64,000 nt of DNA. Origin: Variovorax flavidus (lineage in GTDB: Bacteria; Pseudomonadota; Gammaproteobacteria; Burkholderiales; Burkholderiaceae_C). The stretch is taken from positions 186,001 to 250,000 of the forward strand of contig NZ_JASZYE010000003.1 of the NCBI RefSeq assembly GCF_030317145.1, read 5' to 3'. The position numbers and the translations under genes were made by a program. How positions within the stretch are numbered: the first letter of the stretch is position 1; the number at the start of each line of letters is the position of its first letter. This document shows, one piece after another, positions 45,061 through 54,306 of this stretch. Below the pieces are notes generated by a model. That model was not told the origin of the DNA. It made no database searches and saw nothing but the letters and a program-made list of their open reading frames with translations.

Positions 45061-45078
45061 CAAGCGTTCATTGGCTTG
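45061..45078. promoter_or_regulatory. Candidate LysR box
   Basis: CAAGC-N8-GCTTG, an inverted repeat in the 175-nt region between the LysR gene and the divergent APH-like gene. Nearby, GCACCGGTGC at 45082-45091 is a perfect 10-bp palindrome. Either could bind the regulator; assignment by position and symmetry only. Confidence 0.35.
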
Positions 45079-45214
45079 CGCGCACCGGTGCCCTTAGGCT
45101 GTCTCCCGAGAACGCGCACCATCATGCCGCGAGTTGGCCCGTGCGCGCATTCACCGAGGAGACAAGCCCCATGATCCCTTTGATTCACCCGCGGCCGCGC
45201 GGCCCCCTTGCCCC

Positions 45215-46279
45215 ATGAGCGACGAGTTCAGCGGAACCACGGCAGTCCAGGAGCGGCAGCGCTTCGACGAGGCGTCCCTTCGGCGGTGGTTCACATCGCA
45301 TGTCGACACCGGTGCGGGCAAGGGCTTCCGCGTCTCGCAGTTCAAGGGCGGGCAGTCGAATCCGACCTTCCTGGTCGAGGCCGGCCAGCGCCGCTACGTG
45401 GTGCGGCGTAAGCCATCGGGCGAACTCCTGCCCTCGGCCCACGCGGTGGACCGGGAGTTCCGGGTCATGAAGGCGCTGGCCGACACGGACGTTCCGGTCC
45501 CGCGCGTGCATGCGCTGTGCGAGGACGACACGGTCATCGGCACGTCCTTCTACGTGATGGACTACGTGGACGGCCGCATTCTCTGGGACCCAAAGCTGCC
45601 GGACGCGAGCAATGACGAGCGCACCCGCATCTGCGACGACATGAACAGGGTGCTCGCCGCGCTGCACGAAGTCGACGTCCAGGCCGTGGGCCTTGGCGAC
45701 TACGGCCGCACCGGCAACTACATCGAGCGCCAGATCGCGCGCTGGTCGCGCCAGTACCGGTCGAGCGAGACCGAACGCATCGAGGCCGTGGAGAACCTGA
45801 TCGAGTGGCTGCCGCGGCACATGCCGCCGGAGACGGCGACACGCATCGTCCACGGCGACTTCCGGCTCGACAACCTCGTGTTCGCGCACGATGCGCCGAG
45901 AGTCGTCGCCGTGCTCGACTGGGAGCTGTCGACCCTGGGCGACCCGATGGCCGACTTCGCCTACCACTGCATGGCATGGCAACTGCCGCCGCCGTTTCGC
46001 GGGCTCGGCGATCTCTCCCGCGTGCAACTGGCGGCGCTGGGACTGCCGTCCGAGGAACGCTACCTTGCGCGCTACTGCGAACGCCGGCGCCTCCCCGCGG
46101 TGACGACGGCGGCTTGGCGCTTCTACACGGCCTTCAATCTGTTCCGCGCGGCAGCCATCGCGCAGGGGATCATGGGGCGGGCCCTGGCGGGCAATGCCTC
46201 GAACGCCCATGCGCTGGAGGCCGGGAAGCAGGCCCGGCAGCTGGCGGAGCTGGGCTGGCAACGCGCCGCGCAAGGCTGA
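45215..46279 (+). CDS. Aminoglycoside-phosphotransferase-fold kinase (ACAD10/11 N-terminal-domain-like)
   Basis: 354 residues. The kinase motifs are intact: VVRRKP near the start of the N-lobe, the catalytic Brenner loop VHGDFRLDNLVF, and the metal site DWELSTLGDPMAD. It resembles the bacterial kinases linked to acyl-CoA dehydrogenases and the N-terminal half of human ACAD10/11, which act in 4-hydroxy-acid catabolism by phosphorylating a hydroxyacyl-CoA. A dehydrogenase of the ACAD10/11 type lies at 49565. ATG 45215 is chosen because it begins the usual N-terminus; the frame is open upstream. It is divergent from LysR. Confidence 0.9.
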   Translation: MSDEFSGTTAVQERQRFDEASLRRWFTSHVDTGAGKGFRVSQFKGGQSNPTFLVEAGQRRYVVRRKPSGELLPSAHAVDREFRVMKALADTDVPVPRVHALCEDDTVIGTSFYVMDYVDGRILWDPKLPDASNDERTRICDDMNRVLAALHEVDVQAVGLGDYGRTGNYIERQIARWSRQYRSSETERIEAVENLIEWLPRHMPPETATRIVHGDFRLDNLVFAHDAPRVVAVLDWELSTLGDPMADFAYHCMAWQLPPPFRGLGDLSRVQLAALGLPSEERYLARYCERRRLPAVTTAAWRFYTAFNLFRAAAIAQGIMGRALAGNASNAHALEAGKQARQLAELGWQRAAQG

Positions 46280-46286
46280 TCCCCGG

Positions 46287-46973
46287 ATGCCGGCCGCGCT
46301 GCAATCGCCCTCCTTTCGCGGACTCCGGCTCGCGGGTGATGACGACGGTGCGGCGGCATCGGTGTTCGAGCGGGTCTTTGGCGCGCCGGCCATGCGCGCG
46401 GAATCCTCGGGCGGGCCGCGCTTCCTGTTCGATGACCAGTGGATCGAGATGCGTGCCGCGCACGACGCTGCCGTGGACCTGCGGTGCGATGACCTCGACG
46501 CACAGCGCACGCATCTGCAGCGGCTCGGCATCGAGGCGCTCGACGGTTCGGCGCTGGGCTGCACGCCCTGCCTGCGGCTCGACGCCATGGACACAGGCGC
46601 CTGCACGGTCGATCTCCGCGAGCACTCCCTCGTGAACGACCGTCCCTCCGGGGACTGCATCGCGCGCCTGTGCGGCCTGGAACTGGCGGTGCGGGCACCT
46701 GAGCGCGTGGCGCTTCACTGGACTCAGCTTTTCCACGCACAGCCCTGCCGCGATGCCGACGGCGTGCCCTCCTTGAAGCTGGGCCCTTTCAGCCTCCGCT
46801 TCGCCTCGGCCCCAGACGGGCGCACGGGCGTGACTGCGCTGGATTTCGTCACGACCGCATTCGACGCGCTGGTCCGCAATGCGTCATCGCAAGGCTTCAA
46901 CGTGCAGGGCGAAGCCCGTCATGCCGCGTTCATGGCACTGGGCATCGCGTTCCGGCTTCGACCGGATACATAG
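46287..46973 (+). CDS. VOC/glyoxalase-fold protein (probable)
   Basis: 228 residues from ATG 46287, 7 nt after the kinase stop. Two similar halves with a beta-alpha-beta-beta-beta pattern are visible (FRGLRLAGDDDGAAASVFERVFGAP.. and IARLCGLELAVRAPERVALHWTQLF..). This is the vicinal-oxygen-chelate arrangement, but the metal ligands cannot be fixed by eye. It may act on an intermediate of the same pathway. Convergent with the FadJ-like gene. Confidence 0.5.
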   Translation: MPAALQSPSFRGLRLAGDDDGAAASVFERVFGAPAMRAESSGGPRFLFDDQWIEMRAAHDAAVDLRCDDLDAQRTHLQRLGIEALDGSALGCTPCLRLDAMDTGACTVDLREHSLVNDRPSGDCIARLCGLELAVRAPERVALHWTQLFHAQPCRDADGVPSLKLGPFSLRFASAPDGRTGVTALDFVTTAFDALVRNASSQGFNVQGEARHAAFMALGIAFRLRPDT

Positions 46974-46988
46974 AAGCCCGAGCGCAGA

Positions 46989-48902
46989 TCAGCTGAACGA
47001 CTTGCCTTCGGCCACCAACTTCCGGATCAGCGCCGCGGGCTGCCAGAAGCTCGCGTCGTCTCGCGGGTTCCTGGCAAAGCGCTTCATCGATTCGGCCACG
47101 TTGTACAGGCCCACCTGGCTCGCGTAGTGCATCGGGCCGCCGCGCCAGATCGGGAAGCCGTAGCCCGTGAGGTACACCATGTCGATGTCGCCGGACCTGG
47201 AGGCGATGCCATCTTCGAGGATGCGAGCCCCTTCGTTGACCAGCGCATACACCAGACGCTGCACGATCTCTTCGTCGGTGATCTGGCGCGGCGCGACGCC
47301 CGCCTCCTTGCGCCGGACCTCCCCGTCGGCAACGTGGCCCATGCGGAACGGCCCCATCGCGAAGCCGAACTTCTCGATGGCCTTGTCGACCTGTTGCGGC
47401 GTCGCGCCTTCGTCCAGCAGGAAGCCGGCCTGGCGCGAGTACTGCTCGATCATGCGGTTGCCGATGAAGCCGTCGCACACGCCGGAGACGACCGCGGTCT
47501 TCTTGATCTTCTTGGCCGTGGACATGACGGTGGCGAGCACATCCTTGGCCGTTTCCTTACCGCGCACCACTTCGAGCAGCTTCATCACGTTGGCCGGGCT
47601 GAAGAAGTGCATGCCGACCACGTCCTGCGGACGCTGGGTGAAGGCGGCGATCTTGTCGACGTCGAGCGTGGAGGTGTTGGAGGCCAGGATGGCGCCGGGC
47701 TTGGCCACGCGGTCGAGTTCCCTGAAGACCTTCTCCTTGACGCCGAGTTCTTCGAACACGGCTTCGATGATGAGGTCGGCATCCTTCAGGTCGTTGTAGT
47801 CGAGCGTGGTGCTCAGCAGCGCCATGCGTTGCTCGTACTTGTCCTGCTTGAGCTTGCCCTTCTTGACCTGGGCTTCGTAGTTCTTCTTGATCGTGGCGAT
47901 GCCGCGGTCGAGCGCTTCCTGCTTCATCTCGAGGATCTTCACGGGGATGCCCGCGTTCAGGAAGTTCATCGAGATGCCGCCGCCCATGGTGCCGGCGCCG
48001 ATCACGCCGACGGCCTGGATGGCGCGCCGGGGGGTGTCTTCGGGCACGTCGGGAATCTTGCTCGCCGCGCGCTCGGCAAAGAAGGCGTTGCGAAGTGCGG
48101 CGCTCTCCGGCGTCCACACGAGTTCGGTGACCGCCGCGCGCTCATAGTCCACGGCCGCGTCGAAGCCGAGGCGCACCGACTGCGCCACGCAGTCCAGACA
48201 GCGAAGCGGCGCGGGATAGTTGCGCGAACTGGCCGCGACCATGTTGCGCGCGAACTGCAGGTACGCCTCTGCGTTCGGGTGCTCGACCTTCAGGTCGCGG
48301 GAACGCGGCAGCGGCCGAACGTCCGCCCTGGCATGCGCGAGCTCAATGGCTGCTGACACCACATCGTCCGGAACGATCCGGTGGAACAGCTTCTGCGACG
48401 GCATCGCGGCCAGCACATCGCTCATGACGGTGTCGCCGGTCACGATCATGTTGAGCGCCGCTTCGAGGCCGATCAGGCGCGGCAGGCGTTGCGTGCCGGT
48501 GGCGCCGGGCAGGATGCCGATGCGGACCTCCGGCAGCGCGACTTGCGTGCCGCCTTGCACGACACGGTAGTGGCATCCCATCGCGAGTTCGAGGCCGCCC
48601 CCCATCACGACGCCGTGGATCGCTGCCACCACCGGTTTGCTGCAGCCTTCGACGAGGCGGATCACATCGACCAGATCGGGCGCCGTCGTCGCCTCGGGCT
48701 TGTTGAACTCGCGGATGTCGGCGCCGCCGCAGAATGCACGGCCTTGCCCCGTCAGCACGATCGCGCGGATCGCGGGGTCGTCCTGCGCGCGCGACACGGA
48801 CTCCGCGATGAAGCGGCGGTTGCCCAGCCCGAGGCTGTTGACGGGCGGGTTGTCCATCGCGACAACGGCAATGCCGTCGCGCACCTCGTAGCTGGCTGTC
48901 AC
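46989..48902 (-). CDS. Bifunctional enoyl-CoA hydratase/3-hydroxyacyl-CoA dehydrogenase (FadJ-like) with internal deletion
   Basis: 637 residues from GTG 48902 (AAAGGAA upstream). Residues 1-190 form a crotonase domain with both acidic residues (MGGGLELAM, Glu 105; ALPEVRIGILPG, Glu 125). The 3-hydroxyacyl-CoA dehydrogenase domain follows with VIGAGTMGGGI (299-310) and HFFSP (His 432). The C-terminal domain is shortened: after KFGFAMGPFRM the chain jumps through GHVADGEVRR to AGVAPRQITDEEIVQRL. The roughly 50-65 residues that normally lie there (including the FGQKTGxG-like segment) are missing, in frame. The hydratase half should work; dehydrogenase activity or dimerisation may be affected. 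Confidence 0.88.
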   Translation of the reverse strand: MTASYEVRDGIAVVAMDNPPVNSLGLGNRRFIAESVSRAQDDPAIRAIVLTGQGRAFCGGADIREFNKPEATTAPDLVDVIRLVEGCSKPVVAAIHGVVMGGGLELAMGCHYRVVQGGTQVALPEVRIGILPGATGTQRLPRLIGLEAALNMIVTGDTVMSDVLAAMPSQKLFHRIVPDDVVSAAIELAHARADVRPLPRSRDLKVEHPNAEAYLQFARNMVAASSRNYPAPLRCLDCVAQSVRLGFDAAVDYERAAVTELVWTPESAALRNAFFAERAASKIPDVPEDTPRRAIQAVGVIGAGTMGGGISMNFLNAGIPVKILEMKQEALDRGIATIKKNYEAQVKKGKLKQDKYEQRMALLSTTLDYNDLKDADLIIEAVFEELGVKEKVFRELDRVAKPGAILASNTSTLDVDKIAAFTQRPQDVVGMHFFSPANVMKLLEVVRGKETAKDVLATVMSTAKKIKKTAVVSGVCDGFIGNRMIEQYSRQAGFLLDEGATPQQVDKAIEKFGFAMGPFRMGHVADGEVRRKEAGVAPRQITDEEIVQRLVYALVNEGARILEDGIASRSGDIDMVYLTGYGFPIWRGGPMHYASQVGLYNVAESMKRFARNPRDDASFWQPAALIRKLVAEGKSFS

Positions 48903-48967
48903 GAATGTTCCTTTCGAAGCGGATGCGAAGCGATGTTCCCGCACGCGCGATGAGGCCGCATCAACAA

Positions 48968-49001
48968 GCCGCATGCGGCGGATGAAAAGCCTTCATGCGC
49001 C
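48968..49001. promoter_or_regulatory. Overlapping palindromes in a divergent promoter region
   Basis: GCCGCATGCGGC, a perfect 12-bp palindrome at 48968-48979, overlaps a larger inverted repeat GGCGGATGAA-N5-TTCATGCGCC (48977-49001, nine of ten pairs). The region lies between the FadJ-like gene and the divergent MaoC-like gene and could hold an operator for both. No match to site A is seen. Confidence 0.35.
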
Positions 49002-49063
49002 GGGCCTCTCGGCGCGCCCGAGTCGAGGCACCATCGATGCATCACCATTCCCGCCTGTGCGCC

Positions 49064-49522
49064 ATGCCCCTCCTGAATCGCGACAACCTGCAGCAATACG
49101 TCGGCCAATCGATCGGCACCTCATCCTGGGTCGAGGTGCCGCAGTCGCGCATCGACGCCTTCGCGGACTGCACGGAAGACCGCCAGTGGATCCATATCGA
49201 CGTGGATCGCGCGAAGCGTGAAAGCCCGTTCGGCGCGCCGATCGCACACGGCTTTCTCACGCTCTCGCTGCTGCCGATCACCTCCTACGAACTGCTGGGC
49301 GGTCTGAAGCCCACCAAGTCGGTCAACTACGGGCTCGACAAGCTGCGCTTCATGTCGCCGGTGGCGGCGGGTTCGCGCGTGCGCAACCACATCAAGCTGC
49401 TGGCCGCCGAGCCCCGCGAGGACGGCTGGACGCTGCTGCGCACGGAGAACACCGTCGAGATCGAAGGCCAGCCCAAGCCCGCGCTCGTCGCCGTCTCGCT
49501 GGGCCTGTTCTCCTGGGCCTGA
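49064..49522 (+). CDS. MaoC-family dehydratase
   Basis: 152 residues, the size of a single hot-dog MaoC domain. The (R)-hydratase catalytic motif is present: DAFADCTEDRQWIHIDVDRA, followed by FGAPIAHGFLTLSLLP, which supply the Asp/His pair that adds water to an enoyl-CoA. ATG 49064 matches the usual family start; an in-frame ATG at 49037 has a better GAGG Shine-Dalgarno, so the true start is uncertain. The acyl-CoA dehydrogenase gene follows 42 nt downstream. Confidence 0.88.
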   Translation: MPLLNRDNLQQYVGQSIGTSSWVEVPQSRIDAFADCTEDRQWIHIDVDRAKRESPFGAPIAHGFLTLSLLPITSYELLGGLKPTKSVNYGLDKLRFMSPVAAGSRVRNHIKLLAAEPREDGWTLLRTENTVEIEGQPKPALVAVSLGLFSWA

Positions 49523-49564
49523 CCCCCATCCTTCCTTCACCCATCCTTCACTGACGCCGACACC

Positions 49565-50809
49565 ATGCAATTCGAATACACGCCCAAGGTCCAGGACCTC
49601 CGCACCCGTCTGCTCGCCTTCATGGACGAGTACATCTACCCGAACGAGAAGCGCCGCGAGGAAGAGGCCCACCAGTCCTACCTGAACGCGCAGAAGGGCG
49701 GCAGCTACACCACGCTGCCGCTGATGGAAGAACTGAAGCCCAAGGCGCGCGCCGCCGGCTTGTGGAACCTGTTCCTGCCCGAAGCCGGCCACGGCGCCGG
49801 CCTGACGAACCTCGAATACGCACCGCTGTGCGAGATCATGGGCCGGCGGTACTGGAGCGCCGAGGCCTTCAACTGCAGCGCGCCCGACACCGGCAACACC
49901 GAGGTCATCGCCCGCTACGGCTCGCCGGAGCAGCAGGAGCGCTGGCTGCGCCCGCTGCTCGACGGCCAGATCCGCTCGTCCTTCGCGATGACGGAGCCGG
50001 CCGTCGCCTCGTCGGATGCCACCAACATCGAGTGCAGCATCCGCCGCGATGGCAACGACTATGTGATCAACGGGCGCAAGTGGTACATCACCGGTGCGAT
50101 GAACGAGCGCTGCAAGCTCTTCATCCTCATGGGCAAGACCGACCCGGACAACGCCGACCGGCACCGCCAGCAGTCGATGATCATCGTGCCGCGCGATACG
50201 CCCGGCGTGACCGTGCTGCGCGACATGGCGCTCATGGGCCACTACGACGCGCCCTTCGGCCACCCGGAGGTGCTGTTCGACAACGTGCGCGTGGCGGCGT
50301 CGAACCTGCTGCTGGGCGAAGGCCGCGGCTTCGAGATCGCGCAGGGCCGCCTCGGGCCGGGGCGCATCCACCACTGCATGCGCATGATCGGCATGGCCGA
50401 GTCGGCGCTGGAAATGATGTGCGAGCGCGTGGTCTCGCGCGTGGCCTTCGGCAAGCCGCTGTCCGAGCAGGGCGTGTGGCGCGAGCGGATCGCCAAGGCG
50501 CGCATGCTGATCGACCAGACGCGCTGGATGGTGCTGCATGCCGCCTGGCGCATGGACACGGTCGGCAACAAGGTGGCGGCGAAGGAGATCGCGATGATCA
50601 AGGTCATCGCACCGAACAACTGCGTGCAGGTGATCGACGACGCGATGCAGGCCTTCGGCGCGGCCGGCCTGAGCCAGGACACGCTGCTGACCTCGTTCTA
50701 CGCCTATGCGCGCCACCTTCGCGTGGCCGACGGCCCGGACGAGGTGCACCGCAACGCCATCGCCAAGCACGAGCTGGCGGGCTATCGCGCACCGGCCGCG
50801 GCGCGCTGA
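49565..50809 (+). CDS. Acyl-CoA dehydrogenase (ACAD10/11-type)
   Basis: 414 residues. The opening [26 protein letters not shown] and the C-terminal [20 protein letters not shown] are typical of the ACAD10/11-like subfamily that is often encoded near an APH-fold kinase, as here (45215). The motif [15 protein letters not shown] is the FAD/acyl-binding segment. It would oxidise a branched or hydroxylated acyl-CoA. The gene shares a strand with the MaoC gene. Confidence 0.93.
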   Translation: MQFEYTPKVQDLRTRLLAFMDEYIYPNEKRREEEAHQSYLNAQKGGSYTTLPLMEELKPKARAAGLWNLFLPEAGHGAGLTNLEYAPLCEIMGRRYWSAEAFNCSAPDTGNTEVIARYGSPEQQERWLRPLLDGQIRSSFAMTEPAVASSDATNIECSIRRDGNDYVINGRKWYITGAMNERCKLFILMGKTDPDNADRHRQQSMIIVPRDTPGVTVLRDMALMGHYDAPFGHPEVLFDNVRVAASNLLLGEGRGFEIAQGRLGPGRIHHCMRMIGMAESALEMMCERVVSRVAFGKPLSEQGVWRERIAKARMLIDQTRWMVLHAAWRMDTVGNKVAAKEIAMIKVIAPNNCVQVIDDAMQAFGAAGLSQDTLLTSFYAYARHLRVADGPDEVHRNAIAKHELAGYRAPAAAR

Positions 50810-50815
50810 GCCGGC

Positions 50816-52477
50816 TCAGTTCACCGCCATCGAGGCGGCAGGGTCTCGCAGCATCCGCCGCAGCAGCTTGCCGTTCTTCGATGACGGCAGGCCGTTGCGG
50901 AAGATCACGGTGCGCGGCACCTTGTAGTGCGACATGTGCTGCAGGCACCACTCGATGATCTTCTGGTCGGCCCGATCGGTCTGCTGCCCGGCGCGAACGC
51001 GGGCCGCGGCCTCGTCCTTCAGCACGACATAGGCCTGCACGGCCTCGCCCCGGTCCGGATCGGGCAGGCCGACGACCGCCGCCTGCCGCACGTCGGGATG
51101 CATGGCGAGGATGGCCTCGACCTCTTCCGGAAAGACGCTGTAGCTCCACACCTTGATCATTTCCTTGGTGCGGCCGAGGAAGGTCAGGTAGCCCTCGTCG
51201 TCCACCACGCCTACGTCGCCGGTGCGCAGCCAGCCGTCGAGCTGCATGGCCTGGGTCGCCTCGGGCTGCAGCCAGTAGCCCTTGTACTTGATGGGGCCGC
51301 GCAGCAGGATCTCGCCGCGCTGGCCTGTGGGCAGGTCGCAGCCGGTCTCGGTGTCGACGATGCGCAGCTCCACGCCCGGCGCCGGCTTGCCGTTGGTGCC
51401 CCACTTGATCGCGTCGGGCGGCATCAGCGTGTCGCAGGTGTGCGTCTCGCTCAGGCCATAGCCGGCCTCGTAGACGAGGCAGCCGTTGGCAAAGCGGCTC
51501 CAGCGTCGGGCGAGCGATTCGGTGAGCTGCACGCCGAAGCTGGTGCCCACCGTGGTACGCAGCGAGGACAGGTCGTAGGTCGCGGCGTCATCGCAGGCCA
51601 TGGCCGACGGCATCGAAGGCGCCATGGTGTACCACCAGGTCACGCCGCAGGCCTCGATGGCCTGCAGCACGGCCGTCGCGTCGAAGCGGTGCAGCAGTAC
51701 GACGGTCGCGCCGCAGTAGATCGGCAGCGCCAGGCCGGTCATCATCCCGGAGATGTGGTGCAGCGCGACATCGGCCAGCATCACGTCGTCGGTGCCGAGC
51801 CGGAAGCTGTCGGCGCTCACCGCGGTCTTGAAGAGCGCGCACTCGAAGCTGATCATCGCGCCCTTGGGCAGGCCGGTGCTGCCCGAGGTGTAGGCCATGA
51901 GGGAGACGTCGTCCATCGCGATGGTGTCGACCGGCGTGAAGGCGTCCGCCTCGGCCAGCGCATCCGCGAAGTCGATGACGGCGCCCGGCAGCGGCGGCGC
52001 CGGTTCGTGCCGAAGACGGATGTTGGACGGCACGTCCATCGCGAGGGTCGCCGGCAGCATCTCGCCGTAGCGCACCGCGAAGACATGCGCCACCGTGCGC
52101 ATCACGCTGGAACCCAGCACGACCTTGAGAAGCTCCTCGCCCGCCACGATGGCGCTGGCGTCCAGCTCGGTCAACTGGTGTTCGAGTTCGTAGGCCTGGG
52201 CGTCCGGGTTGCAGGGGCTCACGATCGCGCCGAGCTTCTGCACGCCGAAATGCGCGATGAGGTACTCCGGACAGTTGTGCAGGAAGAGCGCCACCACGTC
52301 GCCCTGCCCGATGCCCCGGTCGCGCAGGCTCTGGGCAAAGCGGTCGCTCATGTCGTCGAGTTCCGCGTACGAGATGCGGCGCCCGTACCAGATGAGGGCG
52401 GGCTTGTCGGGCGTGCTGCGGGCGTGCAGGCGCAAATACTCATGCAGCGGCTGAGAGCCGTGGCGGTAAGCGATCAT
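50816..52477 (-). CDS. Acyl-CoA synthetase (AMP-dependent ligase), paralogue 2
   Basis: 553 residues, closely similar to the ligase at 33953-35560 over almost its full length (for example HEYLRLHARSTPDKPALIWYGRRISYAE versus its counterpart). Signature motifs include [34 protein letters not shown] and a C-terminal SSKNGKLLRR with the catalytic Lys. It lies convergent to the dehydrogenase gene (6 nt apart) and 204 nt downstream of the GntR gene; the intervening 52478-52681 shows no TGTTAT-type operator. Confidence 0.92.
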   Translation of the reverse strand: MIAYRHGSQPLHEYLRLHARSTPDKPALIWYGRRISYAELDDMSDRFAQSLRDRGIGQGDVVALFLHNCPEYLIAHFGVQKLGAIVSPCNPDAQAYELEHQLTELDASAIVAGEELLKVVLGSSVMRTVAHVFAVRYGEMLPATLAMDVPSNIRLRHEPAPPLPGAVIDFADALAEADAFTPVDTIAMDDVSLMAYTSGSTGLPKGAMISFECALFKTAVSADSFRLGTDDVMLADVALHHISGMMTGLALPIYCGATVVLLHRFDATAVLQAIEACGVTWWYTMAPSMPSAMACDDAATYDLSSLRTTVGTSFGVQLTESLARRWSRFANGCLVYEAGYGLSETHTCDTLMPPDAIKWGTNGKPAPGVELRIVDTETGCDLPTGQRGEILLRGPIKYKGYWLQPEATQAMQLDGWLRTGDVGVVDDEGYLTFLGRTKEMIKVWSYSVFPEEVEAILAMHPDVRQAAVVGLPDPDRGEAVQAYVVLKDEAAARVRAGQQTDRADQKIIEWCLQHMSHYKVPRTVIFRNGLPSSKNGKLLRRMLRDPAASMAVN

Positions 52478-52681
52478 GCTGACGTGTCTCCGAGGCGGTC
52501 TGCTCGTCCGGGTTCGGCCCGCGCTGCGGGGCGCCCGGTGTGTCCACGATCATGCGGCCTGGCGCCGGAAGCAACAAGCGAAGGTCATGAATATTGAGCA
52601 TGCAGGTGCATTTCCCTGCTGCATGGACTGGCAGGCACGCTCCCTTTCCGGGGCGCACCGACGGCGCGTTGGCGCGGATCC

Positions 52682-53413
52682 TCAGGCGACGTGGCTGGCG
52701 GCCCGGCGTGAGGGCTTCACGGCCTGCGCCGGCTCCTGTGCGCTGCGTTCGCGCAGATACGCGAGGATCGGCGCCGAGGTGCGCTCGATCTCGTCGTGGA
52801 TGCCGCGCCGCGCCACTTCGCCGTCGTGCTTGCGCAGGCCGCGCATCACCATGTGATGCGGATGCTGCTTGCGCGGCTGTCCCAGCGCATGGGTCTGCAG
52901 CGCCTTCATGAGCGGGCCGCACTGCAGCCACAGGCTTTCGACGATGCACTGCAGCACCGGCATGGCGGCCAGCGCATAGACCGCCATGTGGAAGCGCTCG
53001 GATTCGAGCAGCTCGCCGGCCGTATCCCCCGCTTCGCGCAGGGCGGCCATGCGGTCGTGGATGGCTTCGAGCTTCTTCACGTCGTCGCTGCCGGCATGCT
53101 CCGCGGCGCGCGCCGCCGCCTGCCCTTCGAGCATGAGGCGAAGCTCTCGCACTTCGGCGAAGCGCTCCTCGCTCATGACAGGCACCCGCACCGAATGGTG
53201 GCCGACCTGTTCCAGCGCCTGCTCGGAGATCAGCCGCGCCAGGGCCTCGCGCACCGGCGTCGGGCTGATGCCCATCTCGGCCGCGAGATCGCGCAGCTTG
53301 AGCTTTTCGCCGGGCGCGAACCGGCCTGCCTTGAGGTCGCGGCACAGGCGGCTGTAGGCCTGGGCGTTGAGGCTGTCGCGGGTGAGGATGTCTTCCATCG
53401 GAGTGGGAGGCAT
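52682..53413 (-). CDS. GntR-family regulator with FCD effector domain
   Basis: 243 residues. The N-terminal winged HTH (RLCRDLKAGRFAPGEKLKLRDLAAEMGISPTPVREALARLISEQALEQ...) is the FadR-subfamily type, followed by an all-helical FCD domain with the metal/ligand-binding pattern (SERFHMAVYALA and later histidines). The gene lies next to the enoyl-CoA hydratase operon and has a related AT-rich palindrome just upstream of its own start. It is the best candidate regulator of the sites at 43991, 53441 and 57135. Confidence 0.92.
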   Translation of the reverse strand: MPPTPMEDILTRDSLNAQAYSRLCRDLKAGRFAPGEKLKLRDLAAEMGISPTPVREALARLISEQALEQVGHHSVRVPVMSEERFAEVRELRLMLEGQAAARAAEHAGSDDVKKLEAIHDRMAALREAGDTAGELLESERFHMAVYALAAMPVLQCIVESLWLQCGPLMKALQTHALGQPRKQHPHHMVMRGLRKHDGEVARRGIHDEIERTSAPILAYLRERSAQEPAQAVKPSRRAASHVA

Positions 53414-53440
53414 GCGGGTCGCACACCTGTTTTTGATAGC

Positions 53441-53458
53441 GTATATGTTATTTCAACG
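53441..53458. promoter_or_regulatory. Degenerate operator, site B (upstream of the GntR gene)
   Basis: The stretch TATATGTTATTTCA matches site C in nine of the ten core positions (TGTTATTTCA versus TGTTATATCA) and lies 28-45 nt before the GntR start. It is weaker than sites A and C and could be an autoregulatory site or an AT-rich promoter element. Confidence 0.4.
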
Positions 53459-53470
53459 GTGCCGTTTGTA

Positions 53471-54289
53471 TCAACGGCCGGTGAAGGCGGGAGCACGCTT
53501 TTCGAGGAAATGCGCCACACCTTCGCGGAAATCCTCGCTCGCGAAGGACGCCTGCATTTCCTCGTCGGCACGGCGCCACGCGGTGTCCAGGTCCTGGAAC
53601 AGGCTGTCGTACACCTGCCGCTTGATGACGCCGATCGAACGCGGGGAGGCGTTGTCGGTCATGTCGCGGGCGACGGCCTGCACCGCCGCGAGAAAACCCT
53701 CGGCGGGCAGCGCCTTGACCAGGCCCAGCGATGCCGCCTCGGCCGTGACCAGCGTGCGCGCGGACAGCAGCAGGTCGAGCGCGTGGGTCGGCCCGACCAG
53801 CCGCGGCAGCATCCACGAGATGCCGTGCTCCGCGATCAGCCCGCGCTTCGCAAAGGCGGTCGTGAGCTTCTGGCCCTCAGCCATGTAGCGGAAATCGCAG
53901 AACACGGCCATGCACAGGCCGATGCCCGCAATGGGCCCGTTGATGGCCGCGAAGATCGGCTTGCGCACGCGCAGCAGGTAGCTGAAGCGCCAGGCGTAGT
54001 TGGCTTCGATGCCGGTGGCCCCGGACGACGCGGGAGGCGACGGGATCGTGGTGTCGGCCGCGCCGGCCGCTCCCGCTTCGAGAATGTCCATGTCGGCCCC
54101 GGCGCAGAAGCCCCGGCCCGCGCCCGTGACCACGACGGCGCGCACGGCCTCATCGGCCTCGGCCGCTTCGACGGCTTTGCGAAACTCGGATTCCATCCGG
54201 TGCGTCCACGCATTGAGCCGGTCGGGCCGGTTCAGCGTGATGGTGAGAACGCGGCCTTCGGTCGCGACGGTGATGTCCTGGTAGGTCAT
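53471..54289 (-). CDS. Enoyl-CoA hydratase/isomerase family protein
   Basis: 272 residues. Crotonase motifs: VVTGAGRGFCAGADMDIL (first oxyanion strand), and INGPIAGIGLCMAVFCDFRYM with the Glu further on in RGLIAEHGISWMLPRLVG. It would hydrate or isomerise an enoyl-CoA. ATG 54289 is preceded by GGAGC. It is the last gene of the operon 57105-53471. Confidence 0.9.
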   Translation of the reverse strand: MTYQDITVATEGRVLTITLNRPDRLNAWTHRMESEFRKAVEAAEADEAVRAVVVTGAGRGFCAGADMDILEAGAAGAADTTIPSPPASSGATGIEANYAWRFSYLLRVRKPIFAAINGPIAGIGLCMAVFCDFRYMAEGQKLTTAFAKRGLIAEHGISWMLPRLVGPTHALDLLLSARTLVTAEAASLGLVKALPAEGFLAAVQAVARDMTDNASPRSIGVIKRQVYDSLFQDLDTAWRRADEEMQASFASEDFREGVAHFLEKRAPAFTGR

Positions 54290-54306
54290 GGATGCTCCGG
54301 GGTCCG

